From assembly GCF_017896165.1 (NCBI RefSeq), contig NZ_JAFCNB010000007.1, forward strand, positions 62,001 to 126,000: a DNA stretch of 64,000 bases, in the 5' to 3' direction. Source of the DNA: Microbispora oryzae (GTDB lineage Bacteria > Actinomycetota > Actinomycetes > Streptosporangiales > Streptosporangiaceae). Each line of letters begins with the position of its first letter. Positions within the stretch are counted from its first letter, which is position 1. The notes under the pieces were generated by a model. That model was not told the DNA's origin, ran no database searches, and worked only from the letters and a program-made list of their open reading frames with translations. Both the position numbers and the translations under genes were made by a program. Of this stretch, positions 24,538 through 33,512 are shown piece by piece.

Positions 24538-26546
24538 CGCGCCCTCTTGTGCTTCTCGCCGGACTTCTTCCCGGTCTTTTTCTTCCCCGCGTCCTTCTTC
24601 TTCTTGGCCGGGTGGAGGTCGTAGACGCCCTCCCAGATCTCGCGCGCCGCGGGCGCGGCCGCCGTCGCGCCGGTGCCGCCCTGCGACACCACCACGACCA
24701 CCACGTACTTGGGGTGGGCGGCCGGGGCGAAGGACGCGAACCAGGAGGTGTCATGCCGGCCGTACGCCTCGGCCGTACCGGTCTTCCCGGCGACGGAGAG
24801 CCGTTTGAACGGGAAGCCCTTGAACGCGGCGGCGGCCGTGCCCTCGCGGGGCACCCCCTTCAGCGAGTCGCGGATGTACCGCAGGGTCTTGCGGGGCACG
24901 TCGATCCGGCCCACGACGGGCGGCGTGACGGTCCTGACGACCTTTCCGCCGGGCCCGACGACGGCCTTGCCGATCCGCGGGCTGAAGACCGTGCCGCCGT
25001 TGGCGAGCGCGGCGTAGCCCCGGGCGAGCTGGAGGGGGGTCACCAGGACGTCGCCCTGGCCGATGGCGAAGTTGGCCGCGTCGCCGGCCCGCCAGACGCC
25101 GCCGCTCCGGCAGTTCTCGTCCGCGAGTCTCTTGAGGTAGGCGGCCCGCGCCCGGTCGGGCACGTCCGGGTAGCCCGTGCGGGCCCGGCGGCAGTTCGCG
25201 GTGCGCGTCGCCGCCCAGCTCGCCTTCTTCCAGGCCCGGTCGGGCACCCGGCCGGCCGCCTCGTGGGGCAGGTCCACCCCGGTCGGGACGCCGAAGCCGA
25301 ACTGCCCGGCCATGGCCTGCATCGGGTCCCTCGGCCGCCGGACCGGCTTGAGCCCGCCGTCGTGCCGCCACATCTTGTCCGCCAGCCGGTAGAAGATCGT
25401 GTCGCAGGAGACGACCAGCGCCCGGCGCATGTCCATGCGGCCGAGCGCGATGCCGTCGAAGTTGTGGAACGCCCGGCCGCCGACGGTGTACGCCCCCGGG
25501 CAGTCGTAGGTGTCGCGCAGCGCGTACCCGGCCGTCGCCGCGGCCGCCGCCGACGTCACCTTCCACGTCGAGCCGGGGGCCCACTGGCCCAGCACGGCCC
25601 CGGAGACCAGCGGCAGGGTCTCGTAGTCGTGCTGCGAGACGCCGCCGGTCCACACCTCGGGATCGTAGCTCGGGTAGTCGGCCAGCGCCGTGACCCGGCC
25701 GGTCGCCGCCTCCAGCACGACCGCGGCGCCGGCGTCCGCGGGCTCGCCGCGCTTCCTGGCCCCCTCGACGGCCCTGGTCAGCGCCCTGTGCGCGATCCGC
25801 TGGATCCGGGCGTCGATGCTCGTCACCAGGGAGTCGCCCGGCCGGGGATCCTCCTCGCGGATCAACCCGGTGACCTTGCCCGTGCTGTCGACCGCCATCT
25901 GCCGCACGCCGCTGCGTCCCGCCAGCTCCCGGTCGTACTCCGACTCGAGGCCGTCGCGCCCCACCAGCTCGGGACCGCCCGGCGGGTCGTCCGGCGACGG
26001 CGGCTGGAGATACCCCAGCAGATGGGCCGCCGCCGCGCCGAGCGGGTAGGTCCTGACCGGCCGCAGCGCCGTGCTCACCCCGGGGAACTCGTCCTGCCGC
26101 TCGGCGATCCACAGGGCGGTCCGCACGTCCACGTCGTCGGCCACCGTGATCGGCTGGTACGGCGAGCCCGGCCAGCACGGGCGGGGGACGTCCGCGGCGC
26201 ACAGCCGCGCCCGGTCCGCGATCTCCCGGTACGGCCGGCCGAGCGCCCCGGCGAGCCGTTCCAGCACGGCACGGCCGCCGTCCGGCTGATGGATGAGGGC
26301 CATGTAGTCGACCGAGACCTGCGGCCGGGTCTGGTTGGCGACCAGCGGCTCGCCGTGCACGTCGAGGATCCGCCCGCGGACCGGCGGCAGGGCGACCGTG
26401 CGCACCCGCGACTGGGTGGCGGCCCTGGCGTAGTCGGGCCCGGTCGTCACCTGCAGGTACCACAGGCGGCCGAGCAGCGTCAGCATCAGCGCCGTCACGG
26501 TCACGTACAGCACCGCGATCCGTCCCAGGGACGGGCGTCTACGCAC
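24534..26546 (-). CDS. mrdA: Penicillin-binding protein 2 (elongation transpeptidase)
   Basis: Class B penicillin-binding protein of 670 residues that cross-links wall made by RodA. One N-terminal membrane anchor (RIAVLYVTVTALMLTLLGRL), a dimerisation domain with RGRILDVHGEPLVANQ, then the transpeptidase: SxxK in APGSTWK (Ser about 325), SxN-type SCD in VVSCDTIFY and KTG in AGKTGTAEAYG (about 587). The Cys in the SxN position and two extra Cys later in the domain are noted. The Lys-rich C-terminal tail (KKKKDAGKKKTGKKSG) extends past the domain into the cytosol-like basic end typical of actinobacterial homologues. Confidence 0.94.
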   Translation of the reverse strand: MRRRPSLGRIAVLYVTVTALMLTLLGRLWYLQVTTGPDYARAATQSRVRTVALPPVRGRILDVHGEPLVANQTRPQVSVDYMALIHQPDGGRAVLERLAGALGRPYREIADRARLCAADVPRPCWPGSPYQPITVADDVDVRTALWIAERQDEFPGVSTALRPVRTYPLGAAAAHLLGYLQPPSPDDPPGGPELVGRDGLESEYDRELAGRSGVRQMAVDSTGKVTGLIREEDPRPGDSLVTSIDARIQRIAHRALTRAVEGARKRGEPADAGAAVVLEAATGRVTALADYPSYDPEVWTGGVSQHDYETLPLVSGAVLGQWAPGSTWKVTSAAAAATAGYALRDTYDCPGAYTVGGRAFHNFDGIALGRMDMRRALVVSCDTIFYRLADKMWRHDGGLKPVRRPRDPMQAMAGQFGFGVPTGVDLPHEAAGRVPDRAWKKASWAATRTANCRRARTGYPDVPDRARAAYLKRLADENCRSGGVWRAGDAANFAIGQGDVLVTPLQLARGYAALANGGTVFSPRIGKAVVGPGGKVVRTVTPPVVGRIDVPRKTLRYIRDSLKGVPREGTAAAAFKGFPFKRLSVAGKTGTAEAYGRHDTSWFASFAPAAHPKYVVVVVVSQGGTGATAAAPAAREIWEGVYDLHPAKKKKDAGKKKTGKKSGEKHKRAR

Positions 26547-27141
26547 CGTACCTCCACGGCCGGTGCCGCCGTAGCGTCCGGTCGTAGCCCCGGCCGTACC
26601 TTCGTCCGTACCCCTGCCGGCGTCCCCGCGCGCGGGGCAGGCGGGCGGCCGCGTACGCGACCAGGGCGGCGGCGGGGACGGTCCAGCAGAGGACGCCGGG
26701 CGTCCGGTGCAGGACGGCGTCCCACGAGGCGTCCCCCAGGACGAGCGCGAGCGCGGCCTGCAGCGGTGTCGCGACCGCCGCGACCGCCGCCGCGGTCCCC
26801 GCGGCCAGCCGTGTGGTCTCCTCGGGGGACCGGCCGTCCAACCGGCCGTTCAACCGGCTGGGGGACCGAGCCGGAATCCGCGCGCAGGCCCACGCGGCCA
26901 GGCACAGGACGAGGGCCGTACGCCCGATCGTGTGGTCGGCCGGGGGAGCGACGTCGGCGGCGAGCCCGGCGGCGAACCCGAGCAGGGCGGCCACCGGCGG
27001 CCGCGGTCGCGACGCCAGGGCCACCACCGCGACGAGCACGACGTCGGGGCCGCCGCCGGGCAGGCCGAGGCCGTTCACCACCATGACCTGGAACACGGGC
27101 GCCAGGACGACGACCGCCACCGTGAGCAGGGCGGCTCTCAC
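26539..27141 (-). CDS. mreD: Rod-shape determining protein MreD
   Basis: Integral membrane subunit of the elongation complex, 200 residues from the GTG at 27141. It has five to six hydrophobic segments (AALLTVAVVVLAPVFQVMVV first) and ends in an Arg/Tyr/Gly-rich tail (RQGYGRRYGRGYDR). Identification rests on position between mreC and PBP2 and on the membrane pattern, since MreD sequences are weakly conserved. It overlaps mreC by 4 bases and PBP2 by 8. Confidence 0.85.
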   Translation of the reverse strand: MRAALLTVAVVVLAPVFQVMVVNGLGLPGGGPDVVLVAVVALASRPRPPVAALLGFAAGLAADVAPPADHTIGRTALVLCLAAWACARIPARSPSRLNGRLDGRSPEETTRLAAGTAAAVAAVATPLQAALALVLGDASWDAVLHRTPGVLCWTVPAAALVAYAAARLPRARGRRQGYGRRYGRGYDRTLRRHRPWRYGA

Positions 27142-27953
27142 CCGGGCCCCTCCTCGCCGCCGGGGAGCGGATCGGGCCCGGAGAGCACGACCGTGACCAG
27201 GTCGAGCGCGGTGAAGCGAGCGAACGGCCGGACGAGGGCGGTCCGCGTCAGCGCGCCCGGCGTGCCCTCGACCTTGATCACCACGCCGACGGGCACGTCC
27301 GGGACGTAGGGCCGCATCCCCTGCGACCCCAGCGTGACGACCCGGTCGCCGGCCCGCACGGCGGCGTCGGAGTTGAGCAGGCTGAGCCGTAGCAGACCCT
27401 TCTCGGGCACACCGGTCACCAGCCCGACCTCGCGCGACCCCTCCAGCCGGGCGCCGACCGAGGCGGACGCCGCGGTGGGCAGCCGCACCGTCGACGTCGT
27501 GGGCCCGGCGCGGACCACCCGGCCCACCAGGCCGTCGCGGTCCACGACGGTCATGTCCCCGGCCACCCCGGCACCCGTCCCCACGTCGAGGGTGACCGTC
27601 TGGTCGGAGCCGAAGCCGATCGCGTGCGCCGCCACCACCCGGTAGCCGGCCAGGCCCGCTGTGGGCCCCGGTCCCGTCGCTGTGCCTGTCGCTGGGCCTG
27701 TCACTGGGGCTGCGGCGTTCCGGCGGGCGGCCAGCAGCTCCCCCCTCAGCCGGGCGTTCTCCGCTTCGAGGCGCTCCCGCGCGCCGCCGCCCGAGGCCCA
27801 GCGGGCGACGGCCGACGACGCGTCCTCGATCGGGCCGTACACGACCGACCCGAACGACCGCAGCGGAGTCAGCGGCCACCACCGGTCGGCCGCGACGAGC
27901 AGGAGGGACAGCAGGACCAGCAGCACCGGAACCCGGCGGCCGGCGCTCCTCAT
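27138..27953 (-). CDS. mreC: Rod-shape determining protein MreC
   Basis: Extracytoplasmic scaffold that links MreB to the wall synthases. 271 residues: a membrane anchor (VPVLLVLLSLLLVAADRWW), a coiled-coil (ARERLEAENARLRGELLAAR) and the beta-rich domain with IGFGSDQTVTLDVGTGAGV and VVDRDGLVGRVV. A Thr/Gly/Pro-rich linker (PVTGPATGTATGPGPTAG) lies between them. Starts within the mreB stop. The C-terminus is short and Gly/Glu-rich. Confidence 0.93.
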   Translation of the reverse strand: MRSAGRRVPVLLVLLSLLLVAADRWWPLTPLRSFGSVVYGPIEDASSAVARWASGGGARERLEAENARLRGELLAARRNAAAPVTGPATGTATGPGPTAGLAGYRVVAAHAIGFGSDQTVTLDVGTGAGVAGDMTVVDRDGLVGRVVRAGPTTSTVRLPTAASASVGARLEGSREVGLVTGVPEKGLLRLSLLNSDAAVRAGDRVVTLGSQGMRPYVPDVPVGVVIKVEGTPGALTRTALVRPFARFTALDLVTVVLSGPDPLPGGEEGPG

Positions 27954-28984
27954 CGGCGGTTGTCCGGGAGGAACACGTCCCGCATCTCGTCGATGCGCTC
28001 CACGCACCGGCCCGCGCCGAGGACGACCGACCGGAGGGGCTCGTCCACGAGGTGGATCGGCATGCCGATCGCGCGGCCGAGCCGTTCCGCCAGGCCGTCG
28101 AGGAGCGCGCCGCCTCCGGTGAGCACGATGCCGTTGTCGAGCAGGTCGCCCGCCAGCTCGGCGGGGCACTGGTCGAGCGTGGTCTGGACGGCGTCGACGA
28201 TGGTCTGCACCTGGTCCTCGATCGCCTCCCTGACCTCGCCGCGGGTGATGGTCGCGGTCTTGGGCAGCCCCGTCACAAGGTCGCGTCCCCGGATCGGCGT
28301 CGACGCCCTCTCGTCGCCGCCCGGCCGGGCGGCCCCTAGCGTGATCTTGATGTGCTCGGCGGTGCGCTCGCCCAGGAGGAGCCCGTGCTCCTTCTTCACG
28401 TAGGCGACGACGGCCTCGTCGAGCTCGTCGCCGCCGACCCGGACCGACTTGGCCACGACGACCCCGCCCAGGGAGACGATCGCCACCTCCGTCGTGCCGC
28501 CGCCGATGTCGACGACCATGTTGCCGCTGGTGTCGCCGACGTTCAGGCCCGCGCCGATCGCCGCCGCCATCGGCTCCTCGATGATGTGCACCCGCCGGGC
28601 GCCCGCCTCGTACGCCGCCTCGCGGACCGCGCGCTGCTCGACGCCCGTGGTGCCGCTCGGCACGGCGACGACGACGCGGGGCCGGGCGAGGAAGCGGTTG
28701 GGGTGGGCGCGCTGGATGAAGTGCCGCAGCATCCGCTCGGCCGCGTCGAGGTCGGCGATCACTCCGTCCTTCAGCGGCCGCATCGTGACGATGTGCGGCG
28801 GTGTCCGCCCGATCATCTCCTTGGCGGCCGTCCCGACCGCCATGACGCGGTCGGTGTGCATGTTGACCGCCACCACGGACGGCTCGTCCAGGACGACGCC
28901 CCTGCCGCGCGCGTAGACCAGCGTGTTCGCCGTACCGAGATCCACCGCGAGGTCCCGGCCGAGCAGTCCAAACGGGAAACCCAT
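27950..28984 (-). CDS. mreB: Actin-like cell-shape protein MreB
   Basis: Polymerises into filaments under the membrane and directs lateral or spore wall synthesis. 344 residues with actin-fold signatures: phosphate-1 DLGTANTLVYARGRGVVLDE, VAVPSGTTGVEQRAV, the phosphate-2 loop DIGGGTTEVAIVSLGG and LTGGGALLDGLAERL. First gene of a five-gene operon mreB-mreC-mreD-PBP2-rodA with start/stop overlaps throughout. In sporulating actinomycetes this operon is known to act mainly in spore-wall thickening. Confidence 0.96.
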   Translation of the reverse strand: MGFPFGLLGRDLAVDLGTANTLVYARGRGVVLDEPSVVAVNMHTDRVMAVGTAAKEMIGRTPPHIVTMRPLKDGVIADLDAAERMLRHFIQRAHPNRFLARPRVVVAVPSGTTGVEQRAVREAAYEAGARRVHIIEEPMAAAIGAGLNVGDTSGNMVVDIGGGTTEVAIVSLGGVVVAKSVRVGGDELDEAVVAYVKKEHGLLLGERTAEHIKITLGAARPGGDERASTPIRGRDLVTGLPKTATITRGEVREAIEDQVQTIVDAVQTTLDQCPAELAGDLLDNGIVLTGGGALLDGLAERLGRAIGMPIHLVDEPLRSVVLGAGRCVERIDEMRDVFLPDNRR

Positions 28985-29351
28985 CGCCGACCTAGCTTTC
29001 AGACAGGGAGAGCACGGCGTGGCCGCCGAGTTCGTGAAAGGACGCGCCCGGGGGCTGGAGGACGCGCGGCACCGTGATCAGCCGGTGGCCGATCACGCCA
29101 GTAGTTTGGTGCACCGGCTCGGTCTAAATCAACCGGATCGGATGTTTCCTGGAACGTGCCCATCTCGTACGAGGCGAGTGGGAAGTGCGGAAGAAGCACA
29201 GAAGAAGTGCAGAAGAAGTGCAGGCGAGGCGCGCTTCGGCCTCCGGACCTGGCGCTCGCGTCTCGTTCTGCGTGTTTGTCGAAATCTAATGACATAGGCC
29301 GTCAAATCCATTAATTTCAACCGTCCTGATCCCTCCTCGATGGAGCTTGGC
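28985..29351. other. Intergenic region with mre promoter and 11-bp repeats
   Basis: Holds the divergent promoters of mreB and of the M48 protease gene. At 29189-29221 there are three 11-bp units, GGAAGAAGCAC, AGAAGAAGTGC and AGAAGAAGTGC. A weak hairpin with TGATC / GATCA ends lies near 29075. No coding frame is convincing. Confidence 0.6.
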
Positions 29352-30827
29352 ATGACCACGGCGATCCGCGCGGCTCTGGCGTTCGGCCTGCTGGCCGGGT
29401 TTTACGTACTGGTGGCCGCGTTGCTCGGGGCCACCGTGCTCGTCGACGTCGTCGCCGTACGGAACCACGGCGCCGGCCCCCTGCGTGACGCGGTCGTGCT
29501 CACCCTGGCCGCGCTGGCGCTGCTGCGCGGGCTCGTCCTGGTCAACCGGCGGCGTGAGGAGGAGGAGACGGGCGTCGCGGTGGGACGCGAGCACGAGCCT
29601 CTCCTCTGGCAGACCGTCGAGGAGCTGGCCGCCCGGGTGGGCACCCGCCCGCCGGACGAGATCCGCCTGGTCGCCGAGGTGAACGCGGCGGTGGGCGAGG
29701 ACACGAGCTGGCTGGGGCTGCGAGCCGGCCGCCGGCGGATGTACATCGGCATGCCGCTGCTGATGACGCTGACCGTCGACGAGACGCGCGCGGTGCTCGG
29801 TCACGAGCTCGGCCACTACAGCGGCGCGCACACGCGCCTCGGCGCGCCGGTCTACCGGGGGCGGGTGGCGGTGATCGCGGCGGTCCGCTCCCTCGGCAAC
29901 CACGCCTTCGTGCAGCGGATCTTCTACTACTACGCGAAGCTCTTCCTCCGCGTCTCGCTGGCCGTCTCCCGCAGGCAGGAACTGGAGGCCGACCGGTTCG
30001 CGGTGGCCATCACGAGCCGCGAGGCCGCCGGGACCGCCCTGCGGAAGGTGCACGGCACCGCCACGGTCTGGCGGCTCTTCCTGGACCGGTACGTCGCCAT
30101 GACCGGCATGGCGGGCGGCCGCCCGGCCGATCTGTTCGGCGGCTTCCACGCGCTCGCCGGCGTCCACCGCGGCGAGATCGTCCAGGCGGACGGCGACGAG
30201 GAGGCCGGGCCGTACGACTCCCATCCGAGCCTGGGGGAGCGGCTGGCCGCGATCGCGGCCCTGCCGGAGGCCGCGCACGGGTACGACCCGAGGCCGGGAC
30301 TGGCGCTGCTGCGCGACCCGGCGGTCGCCGCCGGCGCGGTCGAGCGGAGCTTCTGGACGGAGGACGCGCTCCGGCTGCGTCCGCTGCCCTGGGACGAGCT
30401 GGTGGCCCGGGGACTCTTCGCGAGCGTCAACGAGGAGGCCATGTGTGACCTGGCGGTCGCCGGTCACCGGGTCGTCGGCGGCCCCGGGCCGAGCGTCGAC
30501 GCCGCACTGGAGGCGCTCGCCCGCGGGCAGGCCCCGGCCCTCCACGACGAGCTGCTCCGGCTCGGCTGGCAGCCGGCGCCCGATCTGCTGCCCAGTGTCG
30601 TCGCCCGCGCGATCCAGGGCGTGCTGATCACACAGGGCAGGGCCCGCTGGACGCTGTCCTGGGCGGGTCCCGCCCGGCTGCTCGACCTCACCACCGGTGC
30701 CGAGGTCGACCTCGGCGACTACACGGCGCGGCTGGTGGCCGACCCGCCGGCGGTGGCCGGTCTGCGGGCGTGGTTCGCCCAGGTCGGGATCTCCGCCACC
30801 CGCCCCGTCGCGGTGCCCGCCGCCTGA
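29352..30827 (+). CDS. M48 family membrane metallopeptidase
   Basis: Zinc protease of 491 residues. Two N-terminal hydrophobic segments (LAFGLLAGFYVLVAALLGA and a second near residue 45) anchor it. The zinc motif HELGHYSGAH follows TRAVLG, and the third ligand Glu lies in RQELEADRFAVA, as in HtpX/Ste24-type enzymes. The C-terminal third, after SVNEEAM, is not part of the protease fold and is unassigned. ATG at 29352 has GGAG 7 bases upstream; the ATG at 29340 lacks a ribosome site. Likely membrane protein quality control. Confidence 0.88.
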   Translation: MTTAIRAALAFGLLAGFYVLVAALLGATVLVDVVAVRNHGAGPLRDAVVLTLAALALLRGLVLVNRRREEEETGVAVGREHEPLLWQTVEELAARVGTRPPDEIRLVAEVNAAVGEDTSWLGLRAGRRRMYIGMPLLMTLTVDETRAVLGHELGHYSGAHTRLGAPVYRGRVAVIAAVRSLGNHAFVQRIFYYYAKLFLRVSLAVSRRQELEADRFAVAITSREAAGTALRKVHGTATVWRLFLDRYVAMTGMAGGRPADLFGGFHALAGVHRGEIVQADGDEEAGPYDSHPSLGERLAAIAALPEAAHGYDPRPGLALLRDPAVAAGAVERSFWTEDALRLRPLPWDELVARGLFASVNEEAMCDLAVAGHRVVGGPGPSVDAALEALARGQAPALHDELLRLGWQPAPDLLPSVVARAIQGVLITQGRARWTLSWAGPARLLDLTTGAEVDLGDYTARLVADPPAVAGLRAWFAQVGISATRPVAVPAA

Positions 30828-30829
30828 CC

Positions 30830-30906
30830 GTCCCCCATCCGTCCCCGATCCGGCTCTATCCGGCTTTATCCGTGGGTCCCCGGTTCGTATCCGTGGTCCG
30901 TATCCG
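30830..30906. repeat. Scattered TATCCG repeats between convergent genes
   Basis: The short gap between the M48 and PH-domain genes contains about seven ATCCG or TATCCG elements. They have no regular spacing and no evident function; slippage or unusual terminator sequence is possible. Confidence 0.4.
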
Positions 30907-32532
30907 TCATCCCTGCCCCAGAGGGGCGGCAGGCGCCGGCCCGGCGGAGACGGCGCCGGGAGCCGTGCCGGGAGCGGGAACGAGGAAGGGGTCGAGGAGC
31001 CCCGGCGAGCCCTGCGTGGCGAGCCGCAGCGCCTCGGGCAGCTCGACGTCCTGGACGGCGTAACCCTGGCGGCCGGCGGCGGTGGTCGCGGTGAGCGTGA
31101 CCAGGCCCGCCCGCCGCTGGAAGAACGACCGCTCGACCGTCCAGCCGATGACGCCGTCGCACTCCAGCGCCACCCGCCGCCGGACCAGGGAGCCCCACCG
31201 GGACACCAGGTGACCGGAGGCGATCGCGTGACCGAGGCCTCGGTACCGGTCGGCGGCGATCACCGCGGTCAGGGGCAGCACGGCGACGGCGGTCAGCCAG
31301 GGCCACGCCGCCAGATCGGACCACTCCCACGGGATGAAGAAGATCGCGACGATGAGGGCGTGCACGCCGAGCGCCCGGGTGAACCGCCGGCGCAGGGCCG
31401 CCCGCCCGTGCGACCGGAGCGGGGCGGTCACCGGCGACGGCTCGGGGGCGCCGCGCAGCACCGTGCGGGCGACCGCCTCCGCGGCGGCCCGGGGCGCCGG
31501 CGGCAGCAGCATCGATCCGCCGCGCTGGGCCCCCTGGCCGACCCGCAGGCCGGTGGTTATCGCGATCACCCGGGCGCCGCGTACCGCGCGCAGCAGCAGG
31601 GGCTCGCTCAGCTCGACGCCGCGCATGCGCCGTTCCTCGATGGTGGTCGCCCTCGTGGTGACCAGCCCGCGGGTCACGTGCAGGGTGCCGCCGGTGTGCC
31701 GGGTCAGCCGGAAGCCCCAGAAGGCGAGCAGATAGCCGATGGTCGAGGCGAGGCCGACGAAGAGCGCGAGCACGACGACGACCGTCGCGACGGCCAGCGC
31801 CGGAGACTGCGCGCCGAGCCAGTCCCAGCTGTGGCGGACCGGCCCCAGCTTCCGCAGGTCGACGTTGCCCTCCGACGCGAGGCGGGAGACGAAGCCCGCG
31901 ATGACGCCGACGGCCACCAGCCCCGACAGGGTGAACGGGCCGAACGCGATCCAGCTGGGCCGCAGCACGGCCAGCTCGGTCTCCTCCCCGCCCGTCCCGA
32001 CCGCGGCGGCGGCCCCGGGGAACTCGGCGGCCCCGGGGGACGCGGAGGAGAGGACCGGCGAGGCGGTGGCGCCGGCGTCCCGCCGGTGCAGCAGCTCGAC
32101 CCGCAGGCCGGCCGCCTCCGCCGCGGTGAGCGCGTCGAGCCGCAGCTCGCCGCCCCGCTTGCGGTCGGACCTGCCGGTCCCCACCTCGACCCGGGCCAGG
32201 CCGAACACGCGGTGGAGGATGTTGGAGGTGACGTCGACCGTGCGGACCCGGTCGCGAGGCACGGTCACCACCTTCCGGTGGAGCAGCCCCTTGCGGACCT
32301 GAACGTGTTCCGGGGTCACGCGATAGGTCGTCGTGAACCACCTCAGCATGCCCAGCAGCACGACGACGGCGACCGCGCCGAGGCTCCACAAGTGGCCCCC
32401 TCCGCCGCCGCTCGACCCGGCGAACAGCAGGCCGATCAGGGCGGGGGCGGCCCGCACGACCTCCTGGAACGGGTGGATCACCAGCATGCGGGCGCTGAGC
32501 CGCCGCCAGCCCGCCTCTTCGGGGACGCTCAT
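30907..32532 (-). CDS. Bacterial PH-domain membrane protein (YdbT-like)
   Basis: Membrane protein of 541 residues with about six hydrophobic segments and repeated bPH2 (PF03703-type) modules. Each module has the pattern TTTYRVTPEHVQVRKGLLHRK, then VPRDRVRTVDV and ARVEVGTG; a second copy is seen around GGTLHVTRGLVTTRATTIEERR and a third near WGSLVRRRVALECDGVIGW. The YdbS/YdbT pair is of uncertain function in bacteria. The start overlaps the upstream small PH gene by 4 bases, so they form one unit. Confidence 0.82.
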   Translation of the reverse strand: MSVPEEAGWRRLSARMLVIHPFQEVVRAAPALIGLLFAGSSGGGGGHLWSLGAVAVVVLLGMLRWFTTTYRVTPEHVQVRKGLLHRKVVTVPRDRVRTVDVTSNILHRVFGLARVEVGTGRSDRKRGGELRLDALTAAEAAGLRVELLHRRDAGATASPVLSSASPGAAEFPGAAAAVGTGGEETELAVLRPSWIAFGPFTLSGLVAVGVIAGFVSRLASEGNVDLRKLGPVRHSWDWLGAQSPALAVATVVVVLALFVGLASTIGYLLAFWGFRLTRHTGGTLHVTRGLVTTRATTIEERRMRGVELSEPLLLRAVRGARVIAITTGLRVGQGAQRGGSMLLPPAPRAAAEAVARTVLRGAPEPSPVTAPLRSHGRAALRRRFTRALGVHALIVAIFFIPWEWSDLAAWPWLTAVAVLPLTAVIAADRYRGLGHAIASGHLVSRWGSLVRRRVALECDGVIGWTVERSFFQRRAGLVTLTATTAAGRQGYAVQDVELPEALRLATQGSPGLLDPFLVPAPGTAPGAVSAGPAPAAPLGQG

Positions 32533-33020
32533 GTGGCGTCTCCGGCGGTGGCCTGTGCCGAGGCGGTCAGCTCGCCGACCAGATGCCGGGCGGTGTCGCG
32601 GTCGAGGCCCTCGACCTTGATCGGACCTGCCGCCGAGGCCGTCGTGACGGTGACGTTGGCCAGCCGGAAGAGCTGTTCGAGCGGCCCCCGCTGGCTGTCG
32701 ACCGTCTGGATGCGGGAGATCGGGGCGATCCGCCACTCCTGTTTGAACCAGCCCGACTGGGTGTAGACGGCCGCCGGGGAGATCTCCCATCGGTGCACCC
32801 GGTAGCGCCACTGCGGCATGATCGTGGCATGCGCCGCGCCCAGGACGACGGTCGCGACGATGCCGGCGATCCGGAGGGGGCGGTCACCGTCGGCCATCGA
32901 CATCCAGGCGATCTGGGCGGCGAGAATGATCAGCCAGCCGACGGCGGCGCGCGTCGCCCAGTAGCGGATGGCGGCGCGGCTCACGCGGTGACTCGGGGGG
33001 CGAAGGGTCATGCTGTCCAC
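32529..33020 (-). CDS. Bacterial PH-domain membrane protein (YdbS-like)
   Basis: Partner of the next gene, 163 residues. Two membrane segments (AVGWLIILAAQIAWM and IAGIVATVVLGAAHA) are followed by one bPH2 module: RYRVHRWEISPAAVYTQSGW, IAPISRIQTVDSQRGPLE and LANVTVTTAS. The GTG at 33020 or the ATG at 33011 could be the start; neither has a strong ribosome site. The pair is common in actinobacteria without a known role. Confidence 0.8.
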   Translation of the reverse strand: MDSMTLRPPSHRVSRAAIRYWATRAAVGWLIILAAQIAWMSMADGDRPLRIAGIVATVVLGAAHATIMPQWRYRVHRWEISPAAVYTQSGWFKQEWRIAPISRIQTVDSQRGPLEQLFRLANVTVTTASAAGPIKVEGLDRDTARHLVGELTASAQATAGDAT

Positions 33021-33145
33021 ATCTCAACTCTGCCCGACCAGGCTGATATGTCGCAGTGTTGGCCATCCTGATTCTGGTGGGACGAATGTCATATGACTCG
33101 TCATACAGATGCGGGGAGTTGCCGGACGGCGGGTGGCGGGCGGCG

Positions 33146-33178
33146 GGCCGGGCCCGGGGCGGCGAGGCGGGCCCGGCC
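33146..33178. terminator. Hairpin terminator after the Lys-rich small gene
   Basis: Perfect 11-bp stem GGCCGGGCCCG / CGGGCCCGGCC with an 11-base loop. It lies between the small Lys-rich gene and the promoter region of the PH-domain pair, both on the minus strand. Confidence 0.65.
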
Positions 33179-33231
33179 GTCAGATCACGGCCGCCACGGC
33201 GGCGCACCCGCGCCGCGCACGGCCAGGTCGA

Positions 33232-33372
33232 TCAGGGTGTGGCGGGGGTGCCGCTCGGGTCGGAATCGCGCCCGGCCTTCTTGGCCTGCTTGGCGCTCCT
33301 GGCTTCCTTGATGGCCGTCCGCTTCGCCTTGCCGGTGGATTTCACCGGCTTCTTCTTCTGATCCTCAGCCAT
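33232..33372 (-). CDS. Small Lys/Ala-rich basic protein (46 aa)
   Basis: Reads MAEDQKKKPVKSTGKAKRTA, then a basic helix IKEARSAKQAKKAG and an acidic tail. GGGGGAA lies just upstream of the ATG at 33372. A Lys/Ala-rich helix with Ser/Thr-Pro-like ends could bind DNA or RNA, or be phosphorylated; this is inference. No family is recognised with certainty. Monocistronic, with a hairpin after it. Confidence 0.6.
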   Translation of the reverse strand: MAEDQKKKPVKSTGKAKRTAIKEARSAKQAKKAGRDSDPSGTPATP

Positions 33373-33512
33373 GATTTCCCCCGTTTGTAGGAAGATGCGC
33401 TCTACGTGCGCATCTGCGGGGGTTGATACCCGTTCAGTGGTATTGGTTATCACTGTCCGGTACGGGCGGGCCGGTCGGCGCTACTCCGCACCGGTGGATG
33501 CCGGCGCCCGCC

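Noticed and set aside
22423-24624. 733-residue plus-strand frame opposite the DUF2293 and rodA genes
   Set aside because: Pro/Arg/His-rich composition typical of antisense GC-rich shadows; rodA and PBP2 motifs lie on the other strand.
24549-27086. 845-residue plus-strand frame opposite PBP2 and mreD
   Set aside because: Longest frame of the window but pure shadow; the minus strand carries SxxK and KTG motifs.
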